From the NCBI RefSeq assembly GCF_000400465.1, contig NW_008806280.1:372001-436000 (forward strand): DNA of 64,000 nt, given 5' to 3'. Shown in pieces: positions 42,971 through 54,875 of the stretch; within the stretch, counting starts at the first letter, position 1; every line of letters begins with the position of its first letter. The translations under genes and the position numbers were made by a program. The DNA comes from Wallemia ichthyophaga EXF-994 (Eukaryota > Basidiomycota > Wallemiomycetes > Wallemiales > Wallemiaceae). The notes below the pieces were generated by a model, which was given only the letters and a program-made list of their open reading frames with translations, was not told the origin of the DNA and made no database searches.

Positions 42971-45505
42971 CTACTCACTCAAGCTCATTCCGAGCTTGAG
43001 GGCATCGTTTGATGACATAACGCACCAATCAACGATATCCAACTCCCTCTTAGTAAGGTCTCCTAGGTCCATATGACTGAGGAACCACTTTAATCCATTC
43101 GCCAAGTTGGAGATTGGAGCTGCTTTCATCATGATACCGTCGATCACACTCTTGTCACCCCTCTTGCTGTCCAAGTTGAGAGTTGGTGATGATGACTGTA
43201 TCGATAGGAAGAGATAGACAAAGAATTTGTTGAAGAACTCTCTAGCCTTTGGGGTGAGCGTGGGGAATATGACTGGTTTGAAGATAGACAGTGGTACTGA
43301 CGACTTAGCAACCCACCAGGCTAAAGATTTAGCGAGATTGTCTATACGACTGGTGCGCACGGTCGATCCATCTCCACCAGTCGCTCCGTTTTTCAATATC
43401 TCCGATCCACCCACGCCTGCTTCACCGAGCTCTCTTAGGAAATCCCACATGACATACTGCAAAGTGATTCGAGTTGAATGCGACTGACTGAGCAAATGCG
43501 AGGCAACCATTGTGTAATAAGGATTGTAGCGTTTTTCCTTATATTCTGGTTAGCGTTGTATTGTCAGAATAATAATAAAAAAACCCACATTACCAGCACA
43601 GTGGACAATGACTCTGACAATCTCACGTTGCTGCACCTCAGATAATCCCAAGCCACCTAATCTATCACAAGCATCAATGTAATCCTCACTGCTCATGAGA
43701 ATAATGAAAATACTCCGTCTCACATCAGTATTCATGCCCTGTTTCTTAGCCAGCTTGACGAGGGCATCATCGCCACCTTTATTTTTAGCAAAGTCCTCCT
43801 TTTTATCGACAAGCGGGTTACCACTCCAGGCACTACCGACAAGCCACCATTTTCCTTTCGAGTCAGCTTGTCGCAGGTCTATGAGGCTGACAGTGAGGGC
43901 TTCTGTGGTCGACACGCCCGGTCTTTTGTCGATGTTTTTTATGTATCGCTTTATTCTATCTCGGGATTCACTACCACCTTGAGCACCTGGAAGGTTTTTT
44001 ATCTTGTTGTTTTTCAGGTTGTTGAGACACTCAAGCATGAATTTGAACCGTGAGCCGAGCTCTTCCTTGTTTATACTATCAACTTTATTCTGCACAGCAA
44101 GGACAATTTCCTTGAGTGATCCAGGATCATCGTGGCGCAACTGCTGACCGGCACTCCTAACTATGCGCAATACAGCATCGATCTGCGCCTCATTCAATCT
44201 GTCGGTCGATATGAGTGCGCGTATTAGATCGTATATGAGGGCATTGGAGAGACTGCCGAGATTGTAAAGCTCGGAAAGCATGCTGATGAGATTGAGATTT
44301 TGTCTAGCCCCACCTTCCGTTGAGTGGGACAATGGATTCGCGTCGAGTTTTGTAATAGTGGTTTGAGTGAGATGGGCTATAAACTCCACACCAACTAGTC
44401 GATGCAAAGCTGATATAAAACCGGCGTAGAGGATAACAAAGCTGTCGAGCATGTTATCACGTGATCCTATTGTAGAGAGCACTAGATCTACTATAGAACT
44501 TGTCACGTCATGTCTGGGTTTGGTGCGGTATAGGTCGAGGAGTTGTTGGAGGATAGATTCAATGTTTGCTTCTGAAAGTCTGTTCAACGATCCCTTGACA
44601 ATTTTGTTTATCTTTTGTAGCTCTTCTGATTTTTGCACATTGACGCTTTGTGATTCTTGCAGCTTACGCTCACGGGCTGCTCTGACAGCTGGAGGGATGT
44701 ATTTAGCTGGTTGGGAGGAGGGTTCGTGAGTTTGCGTCTGAGTTTGTGTGTTTGTATCGTTGATAGCTTCATCCATAGTTTCATCCAAAGCTGTGTCACC
44801 TTCTTCATCCTTGCTGCTGCCAGCATCTTCATCATCTTCCTCGCTTTCTTCACTTTCCTCACTTGCTTCACTTTCACTGGGGTCACCCTGGTTCAGATTA
44901 TCATCGATCATCATCTCCTCATCATCGACTTGCTCATTATGCTCCTGCTGATCATCGAACAGACGACCCTCAATGCCATTGACATCATCGAGAAGATCGT
45001 CTAGATCATCCTTAATATCGTCAGACTTCTTATTCTTCAGTTGATATTCGAGCCAAGCGATTTCATCGTCTTCGGGGTTAGATTTAGTTTTCTTTGATTT
45101 TTTAGAAGGATCAACGAGTTGCTCAATAGCCTTTGATTTGTCTGTGTCCTTCTTACTGCTGTCGCTCTTACTGCTGTCTGCCTCCTTTATCGGCTGCTGA
45201 TAAGCCTTCTCTCTTCCCTGGGTACGGGCATCATTGGGATCTAGCTGCTTCTTAACGACTGGAGGTGCGCCTTTATGTGACTGTTTCTTATTCGACCTTA
45301 TTTCCTTACGAGTCTCCTTCCTTGTTCTTAATTTACGAGACGGTGTCTTCGTACCGTCTGCCGAGCGTTAGACAATCTATCAACACTAAAACCACGCAGA
45401 CTGACACTTATCGTCGATCTCCGCAACGAGATTCTGCGGTAATTGAGTAGTTTTGTTTGCAAATTTACCCGATTTCGCAGATTTCCCAGATTTCGTAATG
45501 GCCAT
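42971..45505 (-). CDS. SGD1: NOM1/SGD1 nucleolar MIF4G-MA3 protein
   Basis: Nucleolar factor for 18S rRNA maturation, 811 aa. Exons 45505-45406, 45357-43589 and 43537-42971; introns of 48 and 51 nt. N-terminus is basic (KSGKSAKSGK), then a charged region with EIAWLEYQL and long Glu/Asp/Ser runs. YIPPAVRAARE marks the start of the MIF4G domain (residues ~250-530, with GSLNRLSEANIESILQQLLDLY, LYAGFISALH). MA3 follows (MNTDVRRSIFIILMSSEDYIDACDRL), joined over the second intron to EKRYNPYYTMVASHLL. Its ATG is 15 bp from the divergent BolA ATG. Confidence 0.93.
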
Positions 45506-45520
45506 ATTGGTTGAAGAGTG

Positions 45521-45957
45521 ATGCTCAGGACACTCGGACTGTACAAGCAAGCACACACTCCGCGCACAGCACACAGAGTACCATCGCAGCCAGCCATGCC
45601 AGGACCAGTACACACAGCTATACAGGATAAGCTGCGCGGTGAGCTCCACCCGCAGAAACTGGAAGTGAGGAACGATAGCAGCCTCCACGCTCACCACCAC
45701 GCTATGGTCGTTCAAGGCGGTGGCAATGGCGAGACTCGTACGTTAGATTGAATCAGATTGCAACTAAGCACATCTAACAAAACACGCTAGACTTCGCAGT
45801 GACCGCTATAAGCGAGCGCTTTAATGGAATGTTGCAGATACAAAGACATAGACTAGTCAACAGACTCCTGACTGAGGAATTTGAGAAAATGGGTCTACAC
45901 GCACTCAGTCTGCGTCTATATACACAACAAGAAGCTGAGAGGATGCAGAAACAGTAA
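45521..45957 (+). CDS. BOL1: BolA-like protein, probably mitochondrial
   Basis: 127 aa; exons 45521-45737 and 45791-45957, 53-nt intron. BolA-family proteins work with monothiol glutaredoxins in Fe-S cluster maturation. The N-terminal 25 residues are rich in Arg, Lys, Ser and Thr with no acids (LRTLGLYKQAHTPRTAHRVPS), as expected for a mitochondrial presequence. The fold is clear: IQDKLRGELHPQKLEVRNDSS, GNGETHFAVTAISERFNG (completed by the splice), RHRLVNRLLTEEF and HALSLRLYTQQE. A shorter start at ATG 45596 would remove the presequence. Confidence 0.92.
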
Positions 45958-46332
45958 TTGTAATATAAATTATACACATGCATACATATGTACACTGCTT
46001 ATATGTTCCTTTGATCCTACAGTGCGCGATCAAGGCTCATCGAAGCAGTATTCTCTGTCAATCTAAGACTGAGTACGATGAGTATCAGGAGCATTGTCCA
46101 CACCTTACAGCCACGTCTCGTCTATACCATCCTCCCCACACCTACCCTACACCTAGACTTAAGAGACATCTATGGAAAGGTATAACAAAGAAAATTAATA
46201 TCGTCCGTCAGACGCAACTATTTTAAGTAGATTCAGTTGTTTGTAAGTTGTTGATAATATTGAATGAATATAAGTCATCATCATTATGAAATTTTGCTTG
46301 GTATTGAGACTGACTGTGATGATTGATCAATT
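45958..46332. other. Convergent intergenic region, BolA / KAP95
   Basis: 375 bp between stops. A 35-codon frame beginning ATG at about 46078 and an overlapping basic frame (around 46100-46205) are the only open frames; neither has support. Otherwise nothing seen. Confidence 0.45.
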
Positions 46333-49080
46333 TTAAGCTGTAGCGCGTTTGATCATCTATAAGGCATAAGTTAGTAAATTGAACAAACCATAAAAATCCA
46401 CTCTCAACTCACCTCTCTTGCCCATTTCGCTGTTCTTCTAATAGATTCAGTCCCGCCTCTAGTTCTGCTCGACTTAAGCATATCAGCCACCCAAGGCTGC
46501 AGGAATAATTCCTTGGCCTCTCCTCTTGGATATGCGTCTGCAAGATCACCGAGCAATCCGACAGCTGAGCCGAGTGCTGCCTGTGTATGCTCCTGATCAG
46601 TAGCGCAGATTTGTACAAAGTTGAAAATAGATGGCAAGTATGGTAGCAGAAGATTACTCTTATCTGCAATCTTCAATCCACTCACTATACCCACATATGC
46701 CTCAAGAATGCTTTCGCGCAGCGTGGCAACATAATCGATGAGATCATAGTTGTTTGGATCCGGCATCATACTTCCAGCTTGTTGAAGTACTTGCAGTGTC
46801 ACTGGAAGGTATGGCTCAAATTGTCCTCCTATCGCCATACCGATATCACCAAACGCGGAAAGGATTGGTGGCTTCACTGATCTGTGAAGTTGTGATGCTG
46901 CGAGATTCTCCAATAAAACATTCATAAAGTTGTTGCAGTATGGACTAGACGCTTCGCCTAAGGCACGGCAGATATCACCAATCAAACCAACACTAATCGA
47001 ACACAGCTGGTACTCTTCATGTGATTTGAGCGCTTGGTAGAGGAATGGCATGAATGCCTCCAAGTATGGAGAGAAGTCGGTCTCTAACGCCGTAGTAATC
47101 GCACCGATCGCGAGGAAAGCATCTTCAAGTACAGTGGAGTGTTTACCTGATGATGAAATCAAACTCAACAAGATAGTCATAATCCTGTCAGCCAATGGTT
47201 TAATCTCCTTGCCGAGTCTACGAATGACTGCCGTGATTGCTGAGCAGAGATTCGATTGTAACTCATTCCAATTAGCTCTATCATCAGTACCGAGGAGTTG
47301 GTTTTGCATTGCGAGAAGTTGTTCCATACGCTCAAGTAAAGCGACAGTGACTTGACTAATAGTCTGTAAAGAATCTTGTGGAGCTTGAGCAATGAGTGTT
47401 GAGATGGCTTCGTAAGATGATGTACGTGAATTGTTATCGTTAGTAGGTCTATCACTGACTTGCATGAGTGTAGATAAAATACCATCATAGTAAGGAGAAA
47501 GAGGGGATGACTGAATGTTACCATCAGCGTCTTCAATTCCTTGTAACTGATCGGCAAGGTTCATCAACGACCAGCAACAGTTACCAATAATACGAGGGTT
47601 GTCCTGTAAACCGGCGACCAAGGCCAAAACTAATTCGTGAAGGTGAATATCAAGCTTGATGCAATCGATGAGAACATCTGAAATACGACCAAGTGTCCAT
47701 GCAGTAGTATCCTTGACATGGATAGAAGGATCTCTGATCATCTCAATAAGGGTTGGAAGAGCTTGTGAGACAAGTGGAGCGAGAAGTGCTGGGCTTGGAC
47801 CATCCAAGATAGAACCAAAGGCCATGACGGCAGCCTCTCTACCTTGCCAATCTGTCGAACGAATGTTGGATTCGACGAATGGGACGATATACTGAACAAT
47901 ATCGTCGGTGACAGTCTGAGCGAGAAGGCTGACACAGGTACCGGCAGCCATTGAGACATTCCACTCATCGTCGGTAGCATCTTCATCCTGTTGAGTGAGG
48001 AGTTTGAGAAGAACGGGAATAATTTCCGGTAAAGCGCCCTTTGCGAAATTTTTCGATTCTCTTTCGACAGGTTCATCAAATTCGGCAGCCTCGTTGGCTT
48101 CCAAAGCCAATTCGATCTCCTCATCGCAGACAGTAGACCAGAATTCGATAGCCTGGAGAGCGACGCCTTCTTCTGGGTTTTGCATTCCGAGGACTGTCAA
48201 GCCAAAGAGAGCTCTCTCCATGTAGAAGCCCATTTTGGAGTAGTAAATGTTCATAATCTTAACGAGACACTTGAAGGCGCCGATCTGAACGTCTGTGGAA
48301 GAGGACTGAGTAGCCTCGCAGACGACCTGCATAATGTAATTCCTCTCGCCCTCGCGCTCGAAGTTGTCTCTAACAAAGTCGAGTGAGTTGTTGAGGGCGT
48401 TGATAGCAGCATTTTGAACGTCAGTGGAGGGTTCCTCTTTGCGAGCGCCCTGGACAACAGCTGTAAGGATTTCATTTGAGCGAGCAGCGAGAGTGTCAGC
48501 AGGCTGAAGTGGAAGCGTAGTTAGCACATGTCATCACGTTCCAAAGACAAAACTCACAACCGACTCGCAGACAAAACCAATAGCAACGAGCGTAGTCATA
48601 CGCTTAGCTTCATCGGAGGCGTCAGTGACATTGTTGAGCAGCGTCGGCACGAGCTCTGGCCACTGGTCGTGAGGCAGTTCAATCGCGGCGACAGCGCTGA
48701 TGACTTGGGCAGCGGCAGCACCGATAGCTTTGGTGGAGAGAGCAGCGAGTACAATCTGCTTGATCTGGGCGCGGTGGGTGGAGTCGAGTGCGAGCCACCT
48801 CTGCGACTGATGCAGGGCTCTCGACTGATCCCGCGCGACAAGCGAATTCTTAATAGCCAAACCAGAGGCCTGGCGGATAAACGGCTGCTGGGACTCGTTG
48901 GCCAATTCATTCGAGAGCGTGTAGATGTACGAAGGGTAATCCTGGCTGGCTGCTTGTTCGAGCTGTTCCGAGGCTGTAGCCCGGGCTTGTTGCTCTAAAT
49001 AATATTTATTAGTCTGTTGCCCAGCCTATTTTCAACCCACCTGGCGAGAGAGATGCAGATAACAAAGATGCTACGTCCAT
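46333..49080 (-). CDS. KAP95: Importin beta-1
   Basis: Karyopherin that carries importin-alpha/NLS cargo through nuclear pores; 863 aa.  Exons 49080-49041, 48994-48558, 48503-46413 and 46356-46333; introns of 46, 54 and 56 nt. HEAT repeats run the full length. Diagnostic blocks: RQASGLAIKNSL, MQVVCEATQSSSTDVQIGAF, the acidic loop DEDATDDEWNVSMAAGTC, WQGREAAVMAFGSILDGP, VKDTTAWTLGRISDV and LGEASSPYCNNFM. The short last exon gives the end WAREMIKRATA. Length matches yeast Kap95 (861). Confidence 0.97.
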
Positions 49081-49376
49081 GCTTCGTTTCGTGGTCGTCG
49101 CTGTGAGAAGATCAAATTCGCGCGTTTTTTGGTGTGTGGCTGGGTAAAATTATCTTTGGATATAAATCACAGCGTGTGCTAATCGTAATATATTTGTGCT
49201 CCCTCCCATCCCGCTCACCGCTCAAATGTCAAAACTTGTGCTGAGTTTATATCTCTTTCGTGGAGACCGTCCGTAGAAAGAGATGAATGTGATATTCGTA
49301 TTCCCCGTTGTACGTTTCCCCTGGATCTCTAGTCTCTGCTTCTTCACCGCCGACTGCCATCTCCACCGCCATCTCT

Positions 49377-51101
49377 ATGTCGAAAGCCGTGCCCATACGC
49401 CCGCCAGACGCTGCGCCGTCACCAAGCACACCCACAACCCCCAAATCCCAAACCGCTGTCCCCATAAAAGCATCGACGCCAGCGTTTGTACCCTCAGCCG
49501 CGGCACTCGCAGCGACGCACACGACGCACACGACGCAATCCCCCACCAAGACAGCCAGTCCGTCGGGGTTTGCGGCTACAGCGCCAGTATTTATTCCCAA
49601 GACGAGTTCGCCGTACGACGAGCAAGGCGATGAGGAAGCGACAGCGCCAACAGGAGCGCAATGGGAATGGAGTGGCATGGACAGCGAGCTGAGCGGGATA
49701 TACGACAATTCTACCAGCTACCCACGCCACCCACTCCAGTACCATCTCTACGTCCCTCCACCGCCATACAAGCTAATCCACAATGTAAATCTCTCCCAAT
49801 TCTTCCTCCATCAGGACACACACAAGGCTATAACTGAAGCGCACGAGTCACAGCTACGTGCACCTCCACCTGGGCTGCGTCTGCCCGAGCGACTGCACGT
49901 CTACCGCGACCTCTATCCGCTAGACGAGGGTATCGGGCCAGGTGTAGGATTGGCGAGTTATCCGACGTACGTCTACCGCGCAACATCGGAGAGAGACGGT
50001 GCTCGTTACGCGCTGCGTCGCGTCGAAGGCTTTCGCCTCACATCGCAAGAGCCTTTGAGTGTAGTGGACAGATGGCGTCGATTGCGTCATCCCCATGTCG
50101 TTCCTCTCATAGAGGCATTTTCGACGCGCTCTTTCCACGACTCCTCCCTCATTCTCGTCCACGCTTACTACGCTAATGCCAAGACACTTGGCAGCATACA
50201 CCAGGCCAACGCACTCAACCCGCACCCGCCACCACTCGTGGAACACACGCTGTGGGTGTATCTCGTACAGATCGTGCAGGCAGTCATGCACATACATACA
50301 CAAGGACTAGCTGTGCGCTGTATCAACCCCTCACGCGTTCTCGTCACGGGTAAGAATCGTCTGCGGTTGAATTGTGTTGGTGCGATGGACGTCCTGCTGT
50401 ACGATGATTTCGCAAATGTTCATACTCACCAGCAGGAGGATCTTTCCGCCGTTGGTACCCTCCTCCTCACTCTCGCTCTGGGCAATTCGAGCACCGTCAC
50501 CGCTAACCCTACCAAGGCCATGGAGTTCTTTAGCAGACAGTACGGGCCTGATTTGCAGCGAATCGTGCTGTGGCTGCTGGGTAATAGATCACCACTCAAA
50601 ACTGCCCAGGAACTTTGGGGAATGGTGCTCAAAATTAAACCCGCTGTTGTCGCTGAGTTGCTCGATGCTAGCGTTAGCGCGGGCGATACCCTCACAGATG
50701 AACTCGCCAAGGAGGTGGAGAATGGCAGATTAGTTAGATTGTTGTGCAAATTCGGTTTTATCAACGAGAGAGCAGAGTGAGCTGAGAGTCTCGTATCAGG
50801 TTCTTTTCTAAACTAATCACTCTTAAGATTCGATCTCGACTCTCGATGGTCAGAGACTGGCGACAGGTATATCATCAAACTCTTTCGAGATTACGTCTTT
50901 CACCAGGTCGACGAACATGGGAAACCAGTCCTCGACATGTCGCATGTCCTCGTCTGTCTCAATAAATTAGATGCTGGCGTTGATGAAAGTCTGATGCTCA
51001 TCTCGCGCGACGAGCAGAGTTGTCTCGTTGTGTCTTACAAAGAGGTTAAACAGTGTATAGAATCTGCATTTGGGGATCTTAAGAGGGAAACCGGTGTGTA
51101 G
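49377..51101 (+). CDS. PAN3: PAN2-PAN3 deadenylase subunit PAN3
   Basis: Cytoplasmic poly(A)-tail shortening, 557 aa. Exons 49377-50776 and 50828-51101, 51-nt intron. The N-terminal 130 residues are Pro/Thr/Ser rich and hold two PAM2-like stretches for poly(A)-binding protein ([10 protein letters not shown] and [10 protein letters not shown]). The pseudokinase follows: [21 protein letters not shown], and INPSRVLVT in place of an HRD loop; there is no DFG. The C-terminal knob ([39 protein letters not shown]) comes from exon 2. ATG 49377 is the first in frame; a CCCH zinc-finger exon as in some PAN3 isoforms was not found upstream. Confidence 0.93.
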
Positions 51102-51142
51102 CCATAGCAAAAAAGTATAATTCATATTACAAATCAAAATAT

Positions 51143-51845
51143 TTAAGCAGCCTCGTCGAAACGCTTGCCAGCTTCTTGCATATCCATCACATTCCAGATA
51201 GCGTTGAGGTAGTCTGGCTTAACGTTCTTGTATTGGAGGTAGAAGGCATGTTCCCAGATATCAATTCCGACAATTGGGGTGAGGTGAGTGAGTGGGTCCT
51301 GGTTAGCGGTAGTAGCGACTTCAAGACGCTTGGCCTCCTTGTTGTAGCCGAGCCATCCCCAGCCGGAGCCCTGGATAGCAGCGGTAGCCGCGTTTACTTT
51401 GCCTTTAAGGGCGTCGAAGCTGCCGAAGTCCTTGTTGATCTGCTCAGCTAAGCCACCTGATGGAGCAGTTCTGCCGCTGTCTGGAGTGAGGTTCTTCCAG
51501 AAGAGTGAGTGGTTGATATGTCCACCGCCGTTGAATTTGAGTGCTGGTTGGAGTGCAATCAACGTCTTGATGTCGTTTGCGTTTTGTGCCTTGACGTATG
51601 ACTCTTCAGCTGCGTTAAGTCCGTTTACGTAAGTAGCGTGGTGCTTTGAGTGGTGGGTAGTCATCTGATATGTGTTAGAAAACTCCTTGTGGCAAGCGAC
51701 CTGGACTCACTATGTCAGAGCTGATGTGTGGCTCCAATGCGTCGTAAGCATATGGGAGTGGAGGGAGTGTGTGCTTCAAACGCAAAGCAGTGGTTGCGAA
51801 AGAGCGCGATTGTTGTGGGAGTTGCTTGAATGCGTTGGCGAACAT
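51143..51845 (-). CDS. SOD2: Mitochondrial manganese superoxide dismutase
   Basis: 218 aa; exons 51845-51711 and 51664-51143, 46-nt intron placed exactly before the MTTHHSKHH segment. A mitochondrial presequence covers the first ~22 residues ([20 protein letters not shown]). Metal ligands are visible: His in SKHHATY, His in [10 protein letters not shown], and Asp and His in [13 protein letters not shown]. The GGG before HINHS and the Trp-Leu-Gly pattern favour Mn. It converges on PAN3 with 41 bp between stops. Confidence 0.97.
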
Positions 51846-51919
51846 GATGGTATAAAAAAGGAAGTTCATGTGGATTACACTGACGTAAGCCAACCTGAAA
51901 ATTCGACCAATCTGGTGAA

Positions 51920-52684
51920 TCAAATTAATGAATTTACAAAGTGAGCAAAAGAATCATGTAGAGAGTGCAAGTTATTCACTTTTCTTTCGTCACCCTCCCT
52001 GTATTTGCCTGTCTTTACTAAAATTTTCGCTAGAGGTAAATCTGTGCCCAGATCAGACAAAGCGTCATCGCCAACTATAGCAACATCTTTGTAGTCTTGC
52101 TGATTTATACCAAGCTGATCTAAAGCGGTTATGAAGAAAGACGAGCTGGGTTTCCCGCAGATGAGGGGAGATTTTCCGGATGCAGACTGTAAAGCATGTA
52201 TGAAGGGGCCAGGACCTAGGCTAAGTTGGTCATCTTTGTCTTGGAAGTATAAAGAGGAGTGTGTTGCAATGAGCTGTGATTGAGGAATGTCTTTGAGAAT
52301 TCTGAAGGCGACGTTCAATGAGTGGTAGTCGAACTTATCAGGAGCCAAACCGACGACTACAGAGTCTAACGGCTTTGTAGAGTCAACAAGGCCTTCAAAG
52401 TCTTTAGAAGCAGATTGAGTGAGTAGGAGAAGTGGGTTGAGATTGTTATCGCGGATATGCTGGCTACAGGATGATAAAGGAGTTATGAGGTCGGATAGAG
52501 AGATATCCAAGCCTAGCTTTGTTGTCAAATCAAAGTGTGCATCACTGTGGCTCTGTTTTGAGGCATTTGAGAGCAGCTTGTGTGGTATACTCAGTCTAGA
52601 TAGAGCAGCTACTACTGAGCGTTGAGTTTGATTATCGTTTACTATAAGGGTACCAGAAATATCAATTAGAACTGCTTTGAACAT
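51920..52684 (-). CDS. HAD-superfamily hydrolase, HDHD2/LHPP type
   Basis: 254 aa, intronless, cytosolic phosphatase-like. Motif I is LIDISGTLI: the nucleophile Asp is present and the +2 acid is Ser, as is usual for LHPP/HDHD2. Motif II is LLSNASK, motif III Lys lies in LICGKPSSSFF, and motif IV is VGDDALSDL, followed by LVKTGKYREGDE. The cap is the C2 type with VVVGLAPDKFDY. LHPP acts on phospho-His/Lys; the substrate here is not known. It sits 74 bp upstream of SOD2 on the same strand. Confidence 0.9.
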   Translation of the reverse strand: MFKAVLIDISGTLIVNDNQTQRSVVAALSRLSIPHKLLSNASKQSHSDAHFDLTTKLGLDISLSDLITPLSSCSQHIRDNNLNPLLLLTQSASKDFEGLVDSTKPLDSVVVGLAPDKFDYHSLNVAFRILKDIPQSQLIATHSSLYFQDKDDQLSLGPGPFIHALQSASGKSPLICGKPSSSFFITALDQLGINQQDYKDVAIVGDDALSDLGTDLPLAKILVKTGKYREGDERKVNNLHSLHDSFAHFVNSLI

Positions 52685-52769
52685 AGTTTACTATTAATTT
52701 ATCTAGTGACTAGTAATTTACTAAATGAATGTTGAAATACAATAGGGTTGCACTTAAACCACCATACAA

Positions 52770-54361
52770 ATGTCAAAACCCTATACAGATTACAAGCTAA
52801 TATCGAATAATTCAAATGGATTCAAATACAACGTTATGAAATTGAATAGCAATAAGCAAGTGGATCTGTCAACCCTCCCACAGCCACTCAAGCTTAACAG
52901 AAAAGATCCAAATCATTTACTCACTCCAGTTCCAAAGAGGGACGAATCTGGTAAAATAGAGTTGGATGACAATCATAATCCCATTCTAATCGATCCAATA
53001 ACAAAGCAAGATATTCCACCTATACAGCAACCTTCCAAGCACTTTAAGAAGAAGACAAAGCAGGTTTTCATGGCAGATGAATCCACCATTGAGTTGAGAA
53101 AGTCGGAGAGATTGCCTTGGATTATGGAATCTGGCGACTCTATCTGGCAAGGTCAGTTGGATGGAAAACCACAGGATCAGTCTTACGTGATGCTCATTTT
53201 CAATAAAAATCATGATTTCAAGGTTGAGCCGACTAATAAAATCTACAAATTCAATCCACAACCAAATTATAACACGCTATCAATTGATGAGGCTGATCAG
53301 ATATATAGTAAAGGTGTTGATAATCCTTGGTTTATGAGAAATAAAGCTAGTAATGACGGTGGTAGTGTTAATGACGGTGCTGTTGATAATAACAATCCAT
53401 CTACCTCCCATCAACGTCTACAATCTATTCTTAATCACGCCCCAGACTCCTCAAAACCCTCCACTCAAAAACGCATGCAAGTCGATAGAGGTGAAGTTAA
53501 AGATGAGACCGTAGACGCCCTATTCGATGAAATGGAGTTTGACGAAGAATTCCAAGATGACGACGAACACGTCATTCAAGATAACCAAGATGACGACCAG
53601 CTTAAAGAACTCGAAGATAAGATTAAGAAGGAGATGCACCAGGCTAACATTGGTCACGTCGAACAAACTAGCAATCTCGATGATGTTGAAGAAGATATTA
53701 AGCCGTTCCAGAAATCCCACACGGAGAAGGAAATGAAGAGGTTTTTGCGTCGACATGACAAGTCTAACGCAGAGGCTTACGATTCTGACAATAGTGATGT
53801 GAGTTGGGTGTATAAAATGTACTGAGGAGATTCCCAACTAACCACACAACGCAGGACGACCAAGAAGAAGAAGAGCAACGCAAGAAGGAGCAAGAAGAGC
53901 AGGAGAAACGTCAGCTCGACGCACAAGAAAACGACAAGGCAACATCGCTGACAAAATCAATAAAGAAAGAACACACACCTGCATCACTTGCAGCCCAACA
54001 AGTTGCACGCAGGGCCACATCACCATACAACAAACAACGCTCTTCTTCACCTTCCTCCAAACGTAGTAGAACGGATATCGACGATCGGCACGACAGTAAG
54101 AAGATTAAAGTCAAGAGGGAGAGTATGTCACCATCAGCCTCCCCTTCCACACCACCCAGCTCGGCAGATCTGCAGCTATTGCAAGAGGATGAAATTATCG
54201 CGTTCCTTAGAGGAAAGTCTCTCACTACTAGCGACCTTATCCAGCATTTCAAAAAGAGATTTAAAGCTCAGCCTAGGAATAGAGAAGTTATTGGTAGTGT
54301 ACTTAAAAAGGTCGCTAGCAGAACTAACGATGGCAAGCTCCAGCTCAAGGAGGGTCTTTAG
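52770..54361 (+). CDS. TFG1: TFIIF alpha subunit (RAP74)
   Basis: 511 aa; exons 52770-53798 and 53855-54361, 56-nt intron. General transcription factor bound to Pol II. The N-terminal dimerisation part has YKLISNNSNGFKYNVMKLNS, ADESTIELRKSERLPWIMES and YVMLIFNKNHDFKVEP (triple-barrel blocks). The centre is acidic (EEFQDDDEHVIQDNQDDDQ) and then Lys/Ser rich. The C-terminal winged helix (residues ~445-511: EIIAFLRGKSLTTSDLIQHFKKRF) is intact in exon 2. Divergent start 85 bp from the HDHD2-like gene. Confidence 0.93.
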
Positions 54362-54875
54362 TGAGGTGTTGTACAACATTTATGACTTGTATTTATCAAT
54401 CAATGCTGCTATTATGATAAATTGTCCATGCTGCTGATTGGGCACTCGCGAGCTAGAGAATCTCCAGTGTTCGCGGCTAGTCCACCATCTGTCATTTGCT
54501 GCCGAAGGGAGAAGATGACGACATTCGCTATCTATTCGAATATGTTTAACAGAAGTAAAAAGGGTATTGAGAATAAAGGCATCGACAAAAAATAATTGAA
54601 CAGCCCTCCTACTGCGACAGAAGATTTGCAACAGCCCAAGAATCATAAAACCCACACGCTAACCAAGAGAAGCATACGTACGAATGCAGCGATAAATTTG
54701 GATCGATTCAAGCAAAAAAGCCCCCGTTGAACACTATCGAAGGTCATCGTAGGCAGATCTAACCCCAACGCAGATTTGATACTAACGTCATCGGTGGGTC
54801 GCTCCAAGACTCGCTTAAGAGGAGTACCTTGACACCACTTCTTCTTCTCTTACACACAAAACACTTAATTCAAAT
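54362..54875. promoter_or_regulatory. Intergenic region upstream of the hydrophilin-like gene
   Basis: 514 bp, larger than most gaps here and presumably carrying the promoter of the small gene at 54876. I found no canonical CCCCT stress element and no RNA gene. Confidence 0.45.

Noticed and set aside
46078-46205. Small basic gene between BolA and KAP95
   Set aside because: Two overlapping short frames, no start or splice evidence and no family match.
38738-51845. Functional cluster of Fe-S and redox genes (CFD1, GCLM, BolA, SOD2)
   Set aside because: They are scattered among unrelated housekeeping genes (TFIIB, KAP95, PAN3), and neighbours do not share a pathway; proximity looks incidental.
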